Of a DNA stretch of 64,000 bases, positions 1-9,158 are shown piece by piece. How positions within the stretch are numbered: the first letter of the stretch is position 1; the number at the start of each line of letters is the position of its first letter. Made by a program: the position numbers and the translations under genes. The notes beneath the pieces were generated by a model that saw nothing but the letters and a program-made list of their open reading frames with translations, searched no databases and was not told the origin of the DNA. The stretch lies in contig NZ_QAVX01000007.1 of assembly GCF_003121485.1 (NCBI RefSeq), positions 62,001 to 126,000 on the forward strand. The letters are read 5' to 3'. The DNA comes from Dyella sp. C11 (GTDB lineage Bacteria; Pseudomonadota; Gammaproteobacteria; Xanthomonadales; Rhodanobacteraceae).

Positions 1-321
1 GATGCCCTGGTGCTGCTGGACAAGGCCAAGGACGAGGGCAAGGTGGGCGCGGATATCGTCCTCACCGACGTGAGCCTGAAGGGCGAACTCACCGGTGGCG
101 ACCTGCTGGAGCGCATCCGCCGCGAATACCACTACGGCAAGGGCCGGCTGCCCGTGCTGGTGATGACGGGCGACGAGAACCCCGTGAACCAGGCTGCGCT
201 GCTGCGCGCCGGTGCCAACGACCTCGTCGAGAAGCCCATCGAGGAAAAACTGTTGATGACCAAGCTGCTGTTCCAGCTGCGCGTGTCCCAGCACCTGCGC
301 GCGCACGACGAAGCTGCATGA
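1..321 (+). CDS. Response regulator receiver domain, C-terminal part (runs off left edge)
   Basis: The reading frame is open from the first base, so the gene begins outside the window. What remains is the second half of a CheY-like receiver: the probable phospho-acceptor Asp in LTDVSLKG, the conserved Thr in VLVMTGDEN and the conserved Lys in LVEKPIEE. It ends soon after the last helix, so no output domain follows; a stand-alone receiver or a receiver at the end of a longer protein are both possible. The stop codon overlaps the ung start by 4 bases (ATGA), suggesting coupled translation. An internal GTG at base 10 is not a credible start because it would cut the receiver fold. Confidence 0.8.
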   Translation, partial: DALVLLDKAKDEGKVGADIVLTDVSLKGELTGGDLLERIRREYHYGKGRLPVLVMTGDENPVNQAALLRAGANDLVEKPIEEKLLMTKLLFQLRVSQHLRAHDEAA

Positions 322-1019
322 CCGACGATCGCGTGAAGCTGGAGCCGTCCTGGAAGCAGAGGATCGGCGACTACCTGGGACGGCCGGACATGCAGGAGCT
401 TTCCGGCTTCCTGCGGAACGAGAAACAGGCCGGCAAGGTGATTTATCCACCCGGGCCGGACATCTTCGCCGCGTTCGACCACACGCCCTTCGACGCCGTG
501 AGGGTGGTGATCCTGGGTCAGGACCCGTATCACGGCCCCAACCAGGCGCATGGCCTGTGCTTCTCCGTGCGCCCGGGCGTGCAGACGCCGCCGTCCCTGC
601 AGAACATCTTCAAGGAGATCCACCGCGACCTGGGTTTCAATGCGCCGGATCACGGCTGCCTGACGCCCTGGGCCGACCGGGGCGTGCTGCTGCTCAATGC
701 CACGCTCACGGTGCAGCAGGGCATGGCGGGTTCCCACCAGGGCAAGGGCTGGGAAGGCTTCACCGACGCCGCCATCGATGCCCTGAACCGGGAAAGGGAA
801 GGGCTGGTCTTCATGCTGTGGGGCTCGTACGCCCAGAAAAAGGGCCAGCTGATCGACGGTAGCCGCCATTGCATTTTGCGGTCCGTGCACCCATCTCCTT
901 TGTCAGCGCACCGCGGTTTTATCGGGTGCGGGCACTTCTCGGCCGCCAAGCAGTACCTGGAGAGCCGGGGAGTAGCGCCGATCGACTGGTCCCTGCCGCC
1001 GCGATCGGAACTTGCCTAA
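318..1019 (+). CDS. ung: Uracil-DNA glycosylase, family 1
   Basis: Removes uracil from DNA as the first step of base excision repair. The 233-aa product has the family length (about 229 aa in E. coli). The catalytic water-activating loop [18 protein letters not shown] is present with the catalytic Asp at about residue 69, and the DNA-intercalation/His motif [11 protein letters not shown] lies near the C-terminus. The ATG overlaps the stop of the preceding receiver gene, so translation is probably coupled to it. No convincing intrinsic terminator follows before the rpoH promoter. Confidence 0.96.
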   Translation: MTDDRVKLEPSWKQRIGDYLGRPDMQELSGFLRNEKQAGKVIYPPGPDIFAAFDHTPFDAVRVVILGQDPYHGPNQAHGLCFSVRPGVQTPPSLQNIFKEIHRDLGFNAPDHGCLTPWADRGVLLLNATLTVQQGMAGSHQGKGWEGFTDAAIDALNREREGLVFMLWGSYAQKKGQLIDGSRHCILRSVHPSPLSAHRGFIGCGHFSAAKQYLESRGVAPIDWSLPPRSELA

Positions 1020-1083
1020 ACAGGCACTTCACGGTCGCTGAACCGTAGGCACGGCATAGTCAAGCCTCCCCTGGGTGGCCTGC

Positions 1084-1112
1084 TGGACAGGTGACCCAAA
1101 TTCCTGTACTAT
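1084..1112 (+). promoter_or_regulatory. Predicted sigma70 promoter of rpoH
   Basis: TGGACA (1084-1089) and TACTAT (1107-1112) are separated by exactly 17 bases, each close to the sigma70 consensus. Transcription would start near 1119, giving a leader of about 87 nt that contains the stem-loop at 1124-1151 and the CIRCE element. Predicted from sequence only. Confidence 0.55.
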
Positions 1113-1123
1113 TCAGTTCAACA

Positions 1124-1151
1124 AAAGGTCCCGGAACCTTCCGGGACCTTT
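1124..1151 (+). promoter_or_regulatory. Strong stem-loop in the rpoH leader
   Basis: AAAGGTCCCGG (1124-1134) pairs perfectly with CCGGGACCTTT (1141-1151) around the six-base loop AACCTT. There is no long U tract after it, so it is a poor terminator. Five loop bases (1135-1139) are complementary to AGGTT in the rpoH Shine-Dalgarno region (1195-1199), and GG at 1133-1134 would extend this to seven bases if the stem frayed. A loop-SD interaction controlling translation is an inference. Confidence 0.6.
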
Positions 1152-1176
1152 AGCACTCTCAATACCCGAGTGCTAA
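1150..1176 (+). promoter_or_regulatory. CIRCE operator (HrcA-binding site) upstream of rpoH
   Basis: TTAGCACTC (1150-1158), nine bases, then GAGTGCTAA (1168-1176) is an exact match to the CIRCE consensus (TTAGCACTC-N9-GAGTGCTAA) bound by the heat-shock repressor HrcA. It lies between the predicted promoter and the rpoH ribosome-binding site, the usual position for CIRCE. This implies HrcA represses transcription of the heat-shock sigma factor. Confidence 0.92.
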
Positions 1177-1205
1177 GCTGATCCCCTATTCAGGAGGTTC
1201 CATCC

Positions 1206-2063
<858 letters not shown>

Positions 2064-2089
2064 TCTTCACGCTAGGCGTAAGATGACCA

Positions 2090-2112
2090 ACGGCCCCTTC
2101 CGGGGCCATTTG
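2090..2112 (+). terminator. Probable rpoH terminator
   Basis: GGCCCC (2092-2097), loop TTCC, GGGGCC (2102-2107), followed by a short T-rich run (ATTTGG). Compact and GC-rich but with a weak U tract. Confidence 0.5.
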
Positions 2113-2168
2113 GCTTTGCGGCGACAGGACTGCCTCCGCTTTCACAGAACCGGACTCCAGAGTTTTTC

Positions 2169-2876
2169 ATGGCTGCCATGCCCCAAGTGCTGGTTATCGA
2201 AGACGACGAAACCACGGCGCGCGAGATCATCGCAGAGCTGAGTGCGCACGGCATGCTGGCCGAATGGGTCGCCAACGGCCGCGAAGGTCTGGCGAACGCC
2301 CTGCAGCGCGAGTACGACCTGATCACGCTGGACCGCATGTTGCCCGGCATGGACGGCATCGACGTGGTGGCTGAATTGCGACGTGAAGGACGCGATACGC
2401 CGGTGCTGATGATCAGCGCGCTGAGCGATGTCGACGAACGCGTGCGTGGCTTGCGTGCCGGCGGCGATGACTACCTCACCAAGCCGTTCGCGCCCGACGA
2501 AATGTCCGCGCGCGTCGAGGTCCTGTTGCGGCGTCGCCAGCCGCAGCCTGTGCAGCGCCTGCGCGTGGCAGACCTGGAACTGGATCTGGTGAGTCACGTG
2601 GCCTATCGCGGCGGGCAGCCGTTGACGCTGTTGCCCACGGAATATCGCCTGCTCGAATTCCTGATGCGGAACTCGGGGCAGGTGCTGACGCGCACGATGA
2701 TCTTCGAGACGGTGTGGGGTTTTCATTTCGACCCCGGCACCAACGTGATCGACGTGCACATCGCACGACTGCGGCGCAAGATCGACGGCACCGGCCAGTC
2801 GGCGCTGATCCACACGGTACGCGGCACCGGCTACATGATCGCGGCCGCCAACGAATCCGCTTCGGTGGTGTCATGA
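2169..2876 (+). CDS. OmpR/PhoB-family response regulator
   Basis: DNA-binding response regulator of 235 aa. The N-terminal receiver has the acidic pair EDDE, phospho-acceptor Asp55 in LITLDRMLPG and Lys105 in LTKPFAPDE. The C-terminal winged helix shows the recognition-helix region NVIDVHIARLRRKI and the wing HTVRGTGYMI. A second ATG lies three codons in (2178) and could be the true start; neither has a strong ribosome-binding site. The stop overlaps the histidine kinase ATG (ATGA), so the two are an operon. It sits directly upstream of the RND efflux operon, a likely target (inference). Confidence 0.95.
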   Translation: MAAMPQVLVIEDDETTAREIIAELSAHGMLAEWVANGREGLANALQREYDLITLDRMLPGMDGIDVVAELRREGRDTPVLMISALSDVDERVRGLRAGGDDYLTKPFAPDEMSARVEVLLRRRQPQPVQRLRVADLELDLVSHVAYRGGQPLTLLPTEYRLLEFLMRNSGQVLTRTMIFETVWGFHFDPGTNVIDVHIARLRRKIDGTGQSALIHTVRGTGYMIAAANESASVVS

Positions 2877-4306
2877 ACGGACGTCCAAACAGCTGGCACT
2901 CGACCACGTCGAGGCTCATCTTCATCTACGGCGCGTTGTTCGTCGTGTGGGGTGCGGTGCTTGTCGGTGTGATCCAGTGGGAAACCACGCGCTACCTCAA
3001 CACGGTCATCGACCAGATGTTGCAGCAGCGCATGCACTACATCGCCTCGACCGATCCCGCGCGCCTGTCGACCACGGTGGATAATGCCGCCGCGATCGAT
3101 CCGCACGGCATCATGTCGGTAGGCCTGTTCGACAAGGATCACCAGCCGGTGGCGGGCAATATCGATCACCTGCCGACGTCGCTGCTGCGCGACGGCCAGG
3201 TGCATCTGCTCAAGCATGGCTTGCCGCGCCCGGACCGCGATGCCGAACGCGTGCGTGCGCGTGGCCTTGCCACCACGCTGCCGAACGGCGACATCCTGGT
3301 GATTGCCAAGGACATCAGCACCATCGACGGCATTGGCGCGATCATTCGACGCGCGCTGCTGTGGGGCATTTCACTGACCATCATTCCCGGCCTGCTCGGC
3401 GGCTTTCTGTTGCGCCGTGGTCCGGAGAAGCGCATTCGTGCGTTGCAGGAAGCGACCGATCCGATTCGTCAGGGCGATCTCTCCAAGCGTCTGCCGGTAA
3501 GCCGTCGTGGCGACGAGCTCGACCAGCTTGCGGGCATCGTGAACACGATGCTGGGCGAAATCGAGCGACTGATGAATGAAGTGAAGGGCGTGAGCGACAA
3601 CATCGCGCACGACCTGCGCACGCCGCTGACGCGATTGCGCGCACGCCTGTATCGCACGCAGCAGCAACTGGGTGGCGAACCCGAATCCGCCCTGGTGGAA
3701 TCGTGCATCGTCGACATCGACGAAGTACTGACGCGCTTCCGCGCGTTGCTGCGCGTGTCGGAGCTGGAAGATCGTCATCGCGCGGCGTGCTTCGACGAAG
3801 TGGACATCGGCCAGGTGCTTCGCCAGGTACACGAGTTCTACGCGCCGGTGGCGGAAGATCGCGGGCAGACATTCGATCTGGACATCCAGTCGCTGGCGCC
3901 GGTACGCGCCGACGCGCACCTATTGTTCGAGGCGTTGGCGAACCTGGTGGGCAATGCCATCAAGTTCACGCCCACGGGCGGCAAGGTAAGCCTGCGTGCG
4001 AGCATGGATCGGCGTGGGCCGCGCGTGGATGTGATCGACAGCGGCCCGGGCATTCCGGCCGACGAACGCGATGCGGTGACGCGGCGCTTCTATCGCGGCG
4101 CCAACAGCCGCACCACGGGCGGCTCGGGCCTGGGCCTGAGCATCGTCAGCGCCATCGTGCGCCTGCATGGATATGCACTCGACATTGGCGATGCGAGCAG
4201 CAACGGTGCGCGCCTGACGTTGCACTGCTATGCGCTGGGGCCGGACGACAAGGTGGGTACCTGCCTGACGCGTTCGGTGCCGGAAGTGGCGCCGATGACG
4301 GTGTGA
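2873..4306 (+). CDS. Sensor histidine kinase (HAMP-HisKA-HATPase)
   Basis: 477-aa membrane kinase partner of the preceding response regulator. Start chosen at the ATG that overlaps the regulator stop. TM1 is about residues 13-35, a periplasmic sensor segment runs to about 160, TM2 is about 161-180, then HAMP. The dimerisation domain carries phospho-His246 in NIAHDLRTPLTRL. The ATPase domain has the N box NLVGNAIKF, the G1 box DSGPGIP and the G2 box GGSGLGLSIV. The periplasmic sensor is short and unlike named sensors, so the signal cannot be told from sequence. An inverted-repeat element follows before the efflux operon. Confidence 0.95.
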   Translation: MNGRPNSWHSTTSRLIFIYGALFVVWGAVLVGVIQWETTRYLNTVIDQMLQQRMHYIASTDPARLSTTVDNAAAIDPHGIMSVGLFDKDHQPVAGNIDHLPTSLLRDGQVHLLKHGLPRPDRDAERVRARGLATTLPNGDILVIAKDISTIDGIGAIIRRALLWGISLTIIPGLLGGFLLRRGPEKRIRALQEATDPIRQGDLSKRLPVSRRGDELDQLAGIVNTMLGEIERLMNEVKGVSDNIAHDLRTPLTRLRARLYRTQQQLGGEPESALVESCIVDIDEVLTRFRALLRVSELEDRHRAACFDEVDIGQVLRQVHEFYAPVAEDRGQTFDLDIQSLAPVRADAHLLFEALANLVGNAIKFTPTGGKVSLRASMDRRGPRVDVIDSGPGIPADERDAVTRRFYRGANSRTTGGSGLGLSIVSAIVRLHGYALDIGDASSNGARLTLHCYALGPDDKVGTCLTRSVPEVAPMTV

Positions 4307-4410
4307 GGTGGGGAGAGGGTGCGGGGCTGGCTGGGGCAAGCGTTCGCGCACGTGTTGCATCCCTCATCGTTTCTAAGCCCCAACGTCTGTAGCCCCTCAC
4401 GGTTTGTAGC

Positions 4411-4522
4411 CCCTCACCGTCATTCCGGCGAAGGCCGGAATCCAGCGCCTTTGCTTTTGGCCCGATCAAGCGATAGAACGAAAGTCACTGGATTCCGGCC
4501 TTCGCCGGAATGACGGTGAGGG
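4411..4522. repeat. Long inverted-repeat element (REP-type pair, family 1)
   Basis: Two 35-base arms, 4411-4445 and 4488-4522, are perfect reverse complements separated by 42 bases. Each arm itself contains the small palindrome TTCCGGC-GAAG-GCCGGAA. A diverged copy of the same element is at 56653-56743, and an 11-base fragment (CGTCATTCCGG) occurs at 54239-54249. The flanks carry short GC-rich direct repeats built on GTGAGGGAGGGAATA and TGTAGCCCCTCAC. No transposase is nearby, so it is non-autonomous or fixed. Confidence 0.85.
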
Positions 4523-4617
4523 AGGGAATAGCGGTGAGGGGGAAGTAGCGGCGAGGGAGGGAATAACGGTGGCGGATAACGGGTCATGAAGTCGAAGGCG
4601 CGTCAGTCGCGCACCGC

Positions 4618-4680
4618 ATGAAGATTTCTTCATCCAGGCCCGCACCGCGCCTTCATTAAACAACATGAAATTATCTTCAT
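4618..4680 (+). promoter_or_regulatory. Pair of 16-bp dyads upstream of the RND operon (candidate operators)
   Basis: ATGAAGATTTCTTCAT (4618-4633) and ATGAAATTATCTTCAT (4665-4680) are near-identical dyads 47 bases apart, centre to centre. The first is a perfect 6-4-6 palindrome, and both are followed by CC. A further dyad, CCGCTGGC (4681-4688)/GCCAGCGG (4699-4706), lies just downstream. All are within 145 bases of the efflux pump start. Which regulator binds is unknown; the adjacent response regulator is the obvious candidate (inference). Confidence 0.5.
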
Positions 4681-4759
4681 CCGCTGGCCCCTCCTTGCGC
4701 CAGCGGGCCCGTGCGAAAATTTGTGGCGACGCATCATTTCGCGCACGGAAATCCCCCGC

Positions 4760-7700
4760 ATGCTTGGCATCGTCCGGATCGCGCTCACGCGGCCCTACAC
4801 TTTTATTGTTCTTGCACTGACCATTCTCATCTTTGGTGTGATGTCGGCAGTGCGTACGCCCACCGACATCTTCCCGGAAATCAATATTCCGGTGATTGCC
4901 GTCTCCTGGCAGTTCACCGGCATGACGCCCGACCAGATGTCCGGCCGCATGAACACGCCCTTCGAACGCGTGCTCACTACGACCGTCAACGACATCGAGC
5001 ACATCGAGTCGGAGTCGATCAGCGGCATGGGCATCACGAAGATCTTCTTCCAGCCGGGCGTGAACATCGCCACGGCGAATGCGCAGGTCACGGCCATCGC
5101 GCAGACGATCCTCAAGCAGATGCCGGCCGGTGCCACGCCGCCGCTGATCGTGAACTACAACGCCTCGACGGTGCCGATCCTGCAGCTCGCGTTGTCCGGC
5201 AACGGACTGTCCGAGCAGCAGCTGGGCGACCTTGGCCTCAACCAGTTGCGCCCGCAGCTGGTGACGGTGCCGGGCGCGGCCATTCCCTATCCGTTCGGCG
5301 GCAAGACGCGCCAGGTGCAGCTGGATGTGGATCCGGCGCAGCTGCAGGCGCGCGGGCTGTCCACGCAGGACATCGCCAACGCACTGGCCAATCAGCAGCA
5401 GATCAGCCCGATCGGCACGCAGAAGATTGGCAAGTACGAATACGTGATGGAGCTGAACAACGCCGCCGTCCACGTGCAGGAGCTGGAAGACCTGCCCGTG
5501 AAGGAGGTCAACGGCACCACCATCTACATGCGCGATGTGGCGCACGTGCGTGACGGCAACCCGCCGCAGACGAATATCGTGCACGTCGACGGCAAGCGCT
5601 CGACACTGCTGTCCATCCTCAAGAACGGCTCCACCTCCACGCTCGCCATCGTGGCCGGCGCGCGCGAAAAGCTTGCGCAGATGAAGGATGCGCTGCCGGA
5701 CAACCTGACCGTGACGCCCATCGGCGACCAGTCGGTGTTCGTGCGCGCCTCCATTGATGGCGTGGTGCGCGAAGGCATCATCGCTGCCGCGCTCACCAGC
5801 TTGATGATCCTGCTGTTCCTCGGCAGCTGGCGTTCGACGCTGATCATCACCACGTCCATTCCGCTCGCGGTGCTCGGTTCGGTGTTCACGCTGTCGGCCA
5901 TTGGCCAGACGCTGAACATCATGACGCTGGGCGGCCTGGCGCTGGCGGTGGGCATCCTGGTGGACGAAGCCACGGTGACCATCGAGAACATCAACTGGCA
6001 TCTGGAGCAGGGCAAGGACGTCATCACGGCCATCGTGGACGGTTCCGCACAGATCATCGTGCCGGCGTTCGTGTCGCTGTGCTGCATCTGCATCGTGTTC
6101 GTGCCGATGTTCTTCCTGCCGGGCGTGGCGCGCTACCTGTTCGTGCCGATGGCGGAGGCGGTGATCTTCGCGATGATCTTCTCCTTCATCCTGTCGCGTA
6201 CGCTCGTGCTGACGATGGCCAAGTACCTGTTGCAGGAACACCCTGCAACGGTGGACGAGCATGGCCAGCACATCGAGCAGCCGGCGCCGAAGACCGTGCT
6301 GGGCCGTTTCCAGCAAGGCTTCGTGAATCGCTTCGAGAAGATCCGTGCGGGCTACAGCGGCGTGCTGCATCTGGCGCTTGAGCATCGCAAGGTGTTCGGG
6401 GTGGGCTTCCTGGCGTTCGTGCTGCTGTCGTTCGCTCTGCTTCCGGGCCTTGGCAGCAACTTCTTCCCGGACGTGGATGGCGGACAGATCCTGGTGCACG
6501 CACGCGTTCCGGTGGGTACGCGCGTGGAAACCACGTCGGCCGAGTTTGCGGACATCCAGAAAGCCATTCGCCAGGTGATTCCGGCGGAAGAACTGGAAGC
6601 GGTGGTGGACAACATCGGCCAGTATTCCAGCTCGATCAACACCATCTACAACAACACTGGCGAAATCGGTGAAGCCGATGGCGACATCCAGATCTCGTTG
6701 AAGGATGGCCACCATCCGAGTGCAGAGTACGTAAAGGTGCTGCGCGAGAAGCTGCCGCGCCTGTTCCCGGGCACGACGTTCTCGTTCCCGCCGGCAGACA
6801 TCGTCAGCCAGATCCTGAACTTCGGTTCGCCGGCGCCGATAGACCTGCAGGTTCGCGGCGGCAAGCTCGGGGCGGATTTCGTGTACGCCAACGAGCTGCT
6901 CAACAAGATTCGCCAGATCCCCGGCGTGGTCGATGCACGATTGCAGCAGTCGCAGGCGCAGCCGGCGTTCCGTATCGACGTGGACCGCACGCGCGCACAG
7001 CTGCTCGGCCTCACCGAGGCGGATGTGACCAATAGCCTGATCGCGGACCTTTCCGGTACGGCGCAGGTGGCGCCCACGTACTGGTTGAACCCGGACAACA
7101 ACGTCACGTACCCAATCTCCGCGCAGGTGCCGCAGTACCAGCTCGACTCGCTGTCGCAGCTCAACAACCTGCCGATCACGGCCAAGAGCGGTGGCAACCC
7201 GCAGGTGTTGGGTGCGCTGGCGGATATCAACCGCACGCATCGCAACACCATCGTCAGCCAGTACAACATCCAGTCGATGGTGGAAATTTTCGCCGCCACG
7301 CAGGGACGTGACCTGGGTGCCGTGGCCGGCGACATCGAGAAGGTCGTCAACGACACGGCGAAGGACAAGCCAAAGGGTGCGAATGTCGTGCTGCTTGGCC
7401 AGGTGCAGACCATGCACGACGCCTACTCGGGCCTGCTGTTCGGCCTGCTGGGTTCGATCGTGCTGGTGTACCTGCTGATCGTGGTGAACTTCCAGTCGTG
7501 GACGGACCCGTTCGTGATCATCACGGCGCTGCCTGCGGCGCTGGCCGGCATCCTGTGGATGCTGTTCGTCACGCATACCACGCTGTCGGTGCCGGCACTC
7601 ACCGGCGCGATCATGTGCATGGGCGTGGCGACCGCCAACTCCGTGCTGGTGGTGAGCTTCTGCCGCGAGCGCCTTGCCATCCATGGCGATGCCTTGCTGG

Positions 7701-7969
7701 CGGCGCGCGAAGCCGGCTTCGTCCGCTTCCGCCCGGTGCTGATGACTGCGCTGGCCATGATCATCGGCATGGTGCCGATGGCGCTGGGCCTTGGCGATGG
7801 CGGCGAGCAGAACGCGCCGCTGGGTCGCGCCGTCATCGGTGGCCTGCTGTTCGCCACCACGGCCACGCTGATCTTTGTTCCCGTCGTTTTCTCCATCGTG
7901 CATGCGCGTTACAAGCACGCGCCTGACTCTGATTCGGCTGACCATGCCGGAGTACCCGCCCATGTCTGA
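4760..7969 (+). CDS. RND-family efflux transporter, permease subunit
   Basis: Inner-membrane proton-driven pump of a tripartite efflux system, 1069 aa from the chosen start, normal for the family. The start is the ATG giving MLGIVRIALTRPYTF, a typical RND N-terminus; an upstream in-frame ATG at 4721 would add 13 atypical residues. TM1 is about residues 10-30; TM4 has GGLALAVGILVDEATVTIEN, where the usual HAE1 Asp-Asp pair reads Asp-Glu. The second half has the repeat fold and TM10-12 (for example MGVATANSVLVVSF). The last 8 bases overlap the adaptor gene. Substrate not predictable; nearer multidrug (HAE1-like) than heavy-metal pumps. Confidence 0.93.
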   Translation: MLGIVRIALTRPYTFIVLALTILIFGVMSAVRTPTDIFPEINIPVIAVSWQFTGMTPDQMSGRMNTPFERVLTTTVNDIEHIESESISGMGITKIFFQPGVNIATANAQVTAIAQTILKQMPAGATPPLIVNYNASTVPILQLALSGNGLSEQQLGDLGLNQLRPQLVTVPGAAIPYPFGGKTRQVQLDVDPAQLQARGLSTQDIANALANQQQISPIGTQKIGKYEYVMELNNAAVHVQELEDLPVKEVNGTTIYMRDVAHVRDGNPPQTNIVHVDGKRSTLLSILKNGSTSTLAIVAGAREKLAQMKDALPDNLTVTPIGDQSVFVRASIDGVVREGIIAAALTSLMILLFLGSWRSTLIITTSIPLAVLGSVFTLSAIGQTLNIMTLGGLALAVGILVDEATVTIENINWHLEQGKDVITAIVDGSAQIIVPAFVSLCCICIVFVPMFFLPGVARYLFVPMAEAVIFAMIFSFILSRTLVLTMAKYLLQEHPATVDEHGQHIEQPAPKTVLGRFQQGFVNRFEKIRAGYSGVLHLALEHRKVFGVGFLAFVLLSFALLPGLGSNFFPDVDGGQILVHARVPVGTRVETTSAEFADIQKAIRQVIPAEELEAVVDNIGQYSSSINTIYNNTGEIGEADGDIQISLKDGHHPSAEYVKVLREKLPRLFPGTTFSFPPADIVSQILNFGSPAPIDLQVRGGKLGADFVYANELLNKIRQIPGVVDARLQQSQAQPAFRIDVDRTRAQLLGLTEADVTNSLIADLSGTAQVAPTYWLNPDNNVTYPISAQVPQYQLDSLSQLNNLPITAKSGGNPQVLGALADINRTHRNTIVSQYNIQSMVEIFAATQGRDLGAVAGDIEKVVNDTAKDKPKGANVVLLGQVQTMHDAYSGLLFGLLGSIVLVYLLIVVNFQSWTDPFVIITALPAALAGILWMLFVTHTTLSVPALTGAIMCMGVATANSVLVVSFCRERLAIHGDALLAAREAGFVRFRPVLMTALAMIIGMVPMALGLGDGGEQNAPLGRAVIGGLLFATTATLIFVPVVFSIVHARYKHAPDSDSADHAGVPAHV

Positions 7970-9158
7970 ACATACGCAACTTCCTGAAGTTCACATCTCC
8001 CCGCGCCGCCTGCGCCTGGCTGCCGTGATTGGCGCCGTCGTGTTCGGCTCGATCGTGGTGATCGGCGTGACGTCGCGCATCGTGCAGGCTCGCAACCTGC
8101 ACCAGTGGACCGACGAGCAGGCCATCCCCACGGTGGTGATCTCCGAGCCGGAGAACGCCAACGGCTCGGCACCGCTCGAACTGCCTGCGCAGATGGATGC
8201 GTTCACCAACGCACCGATCTACGCACGCACCAGCGGCTACCTGAAGTCGTGGGCGAAGGACATCGGCGCACCGGTGAAGGCGGGCGACGTGCTCGGCATC
8301 ATCGACACGCCGGATCTCGACCAGCAGCTGCTGCAGGCGCAGGCCGATCTGGCCACGTCCAAGGCCAATGCCGCGCTGGCCGCCACCACCGCCAAGCGCT
8401 GGCAGGTGCTGCGCCAGACCGATCCCGATTCGGTCTCGCAGCAGTCGGTGGACCAGTACAACGGCGACCTGGCCGCCAAGCAGGCACAGGTCAACGCATC
8501 GCAGGCCAACCTTGATCGCCTGAAGGCGCTGAAGTCGTACGCCAAGCTCGTTGCCCCCTTCGATGGTCGCGTGACCGCGCGCAACACCGACGTGGGCGCT
8601 TTGATCACGGCCGACAGCAGTGGCACCGGTACGCCGCTGTTCACCGTGTCCGACACCAGCAAGCTGCGCGTGTACGTTCGCGTGCCTCAGGTCTACGCAC
8701 CGGCCATCCACAAGGGTGACGAAGCGGCGCTGGACGTGCCGGAGTATCCGGGCAAGTCGTTCACCGCCAAGGTGGAAGCCGACGCGCGCGCGATCACGCC
8801 GACGTCCGGCACCACGCTCGTGCAGCTGCTGGTGGACAACCCCGATGGCAAGCTGCTGCCCAGCAGCTATGCCAGCGTGAAGTTCAAGATCGGCTCCGGT
8901 GCGCTCGGTCTGCGCGTGCCGGCCGAAGCGTTGATCTTCGACGACAAGGGCCTGCACGTGGCCACGCTCGATGCGAGCGACCACGCGCACTTCAAGACCG
9001 TCACCATTCGCCGTGACTACGGCAAGACCATCGAGATCGGTTCGGGCCTGGATGCAAACGATCGCGTGATCATCAACCCGCCCGATGGCCTGGCCGACGG
9101 CGACGAAGTGCGCATCGCGAAGAATCCGCAGGCGGGCAAGCCCCATGACAAAGCCTAA
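7962..9158 (+). CDS. RND efflux periplasmic adaptor (membrane fusion protein)
   Basis: Links the RND pump to the outer membrane channel. 398 aa, starting at the ATG that overlaps the pump stop (ATGTCTGA). It has an N-terminal membrane anchor (about residues 23-45), no lipobox, then the biotinyl-lipoyl-like half motif YARTSGYLKSW, a coiled-coil hairpin (about 120-190, rich in Ala/Gln/Lys), the second lipoyl half LVAPFDGRVTARNTDVG and beta-barrel and membrane-proximal domains. The 3' end overlaps the outer membrane gene by 14 bases, so pump, adaptor and channel form one operon. Confidence 0.94.
   Translation: MSEHTQLPEVHISPRRLRLAAVIGAVVFGSIVVIGVTSRIVQARNLHQWTDEQAIPTVVISEPENANGSAPLELPAQMDAFTNAPIYARTSGYLKSWAKDIGAPVKAGDVLGIIDTPDLDQQLLQAQADLATSKANAALAATTAKRWQVLRQTDPDSVSQQSVDQYNGDLAAKQAQVNASQANLDRLKALKSYAKLVAPFDGRVTARNTDVGALITADSSGTGTPLFTVSDTSKLRVYVRVPQVYAPAIHKGDEAALDVPEYPGKSFTAKVEADARAITPTSGTTLVQLLVDNPDGKLLPSSYASVKFKIGSGALGLRVPAEALIFDDKGLHVATLDASDHAHFKTVTIRRDYGKTIEIGSGLDANDRVIINPPDGLADGDEVRIAKNPQAGKPHDKA

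Noticed and set aside
4466-7963. Very long minus-strand open frame (>1100 aa) opposite the RND pump
   Set aside because: It exactly shadows the pump gene; composition is dominated by Arg/His/Asp, which is typical of antisense frames in GC-rich coding DNA.
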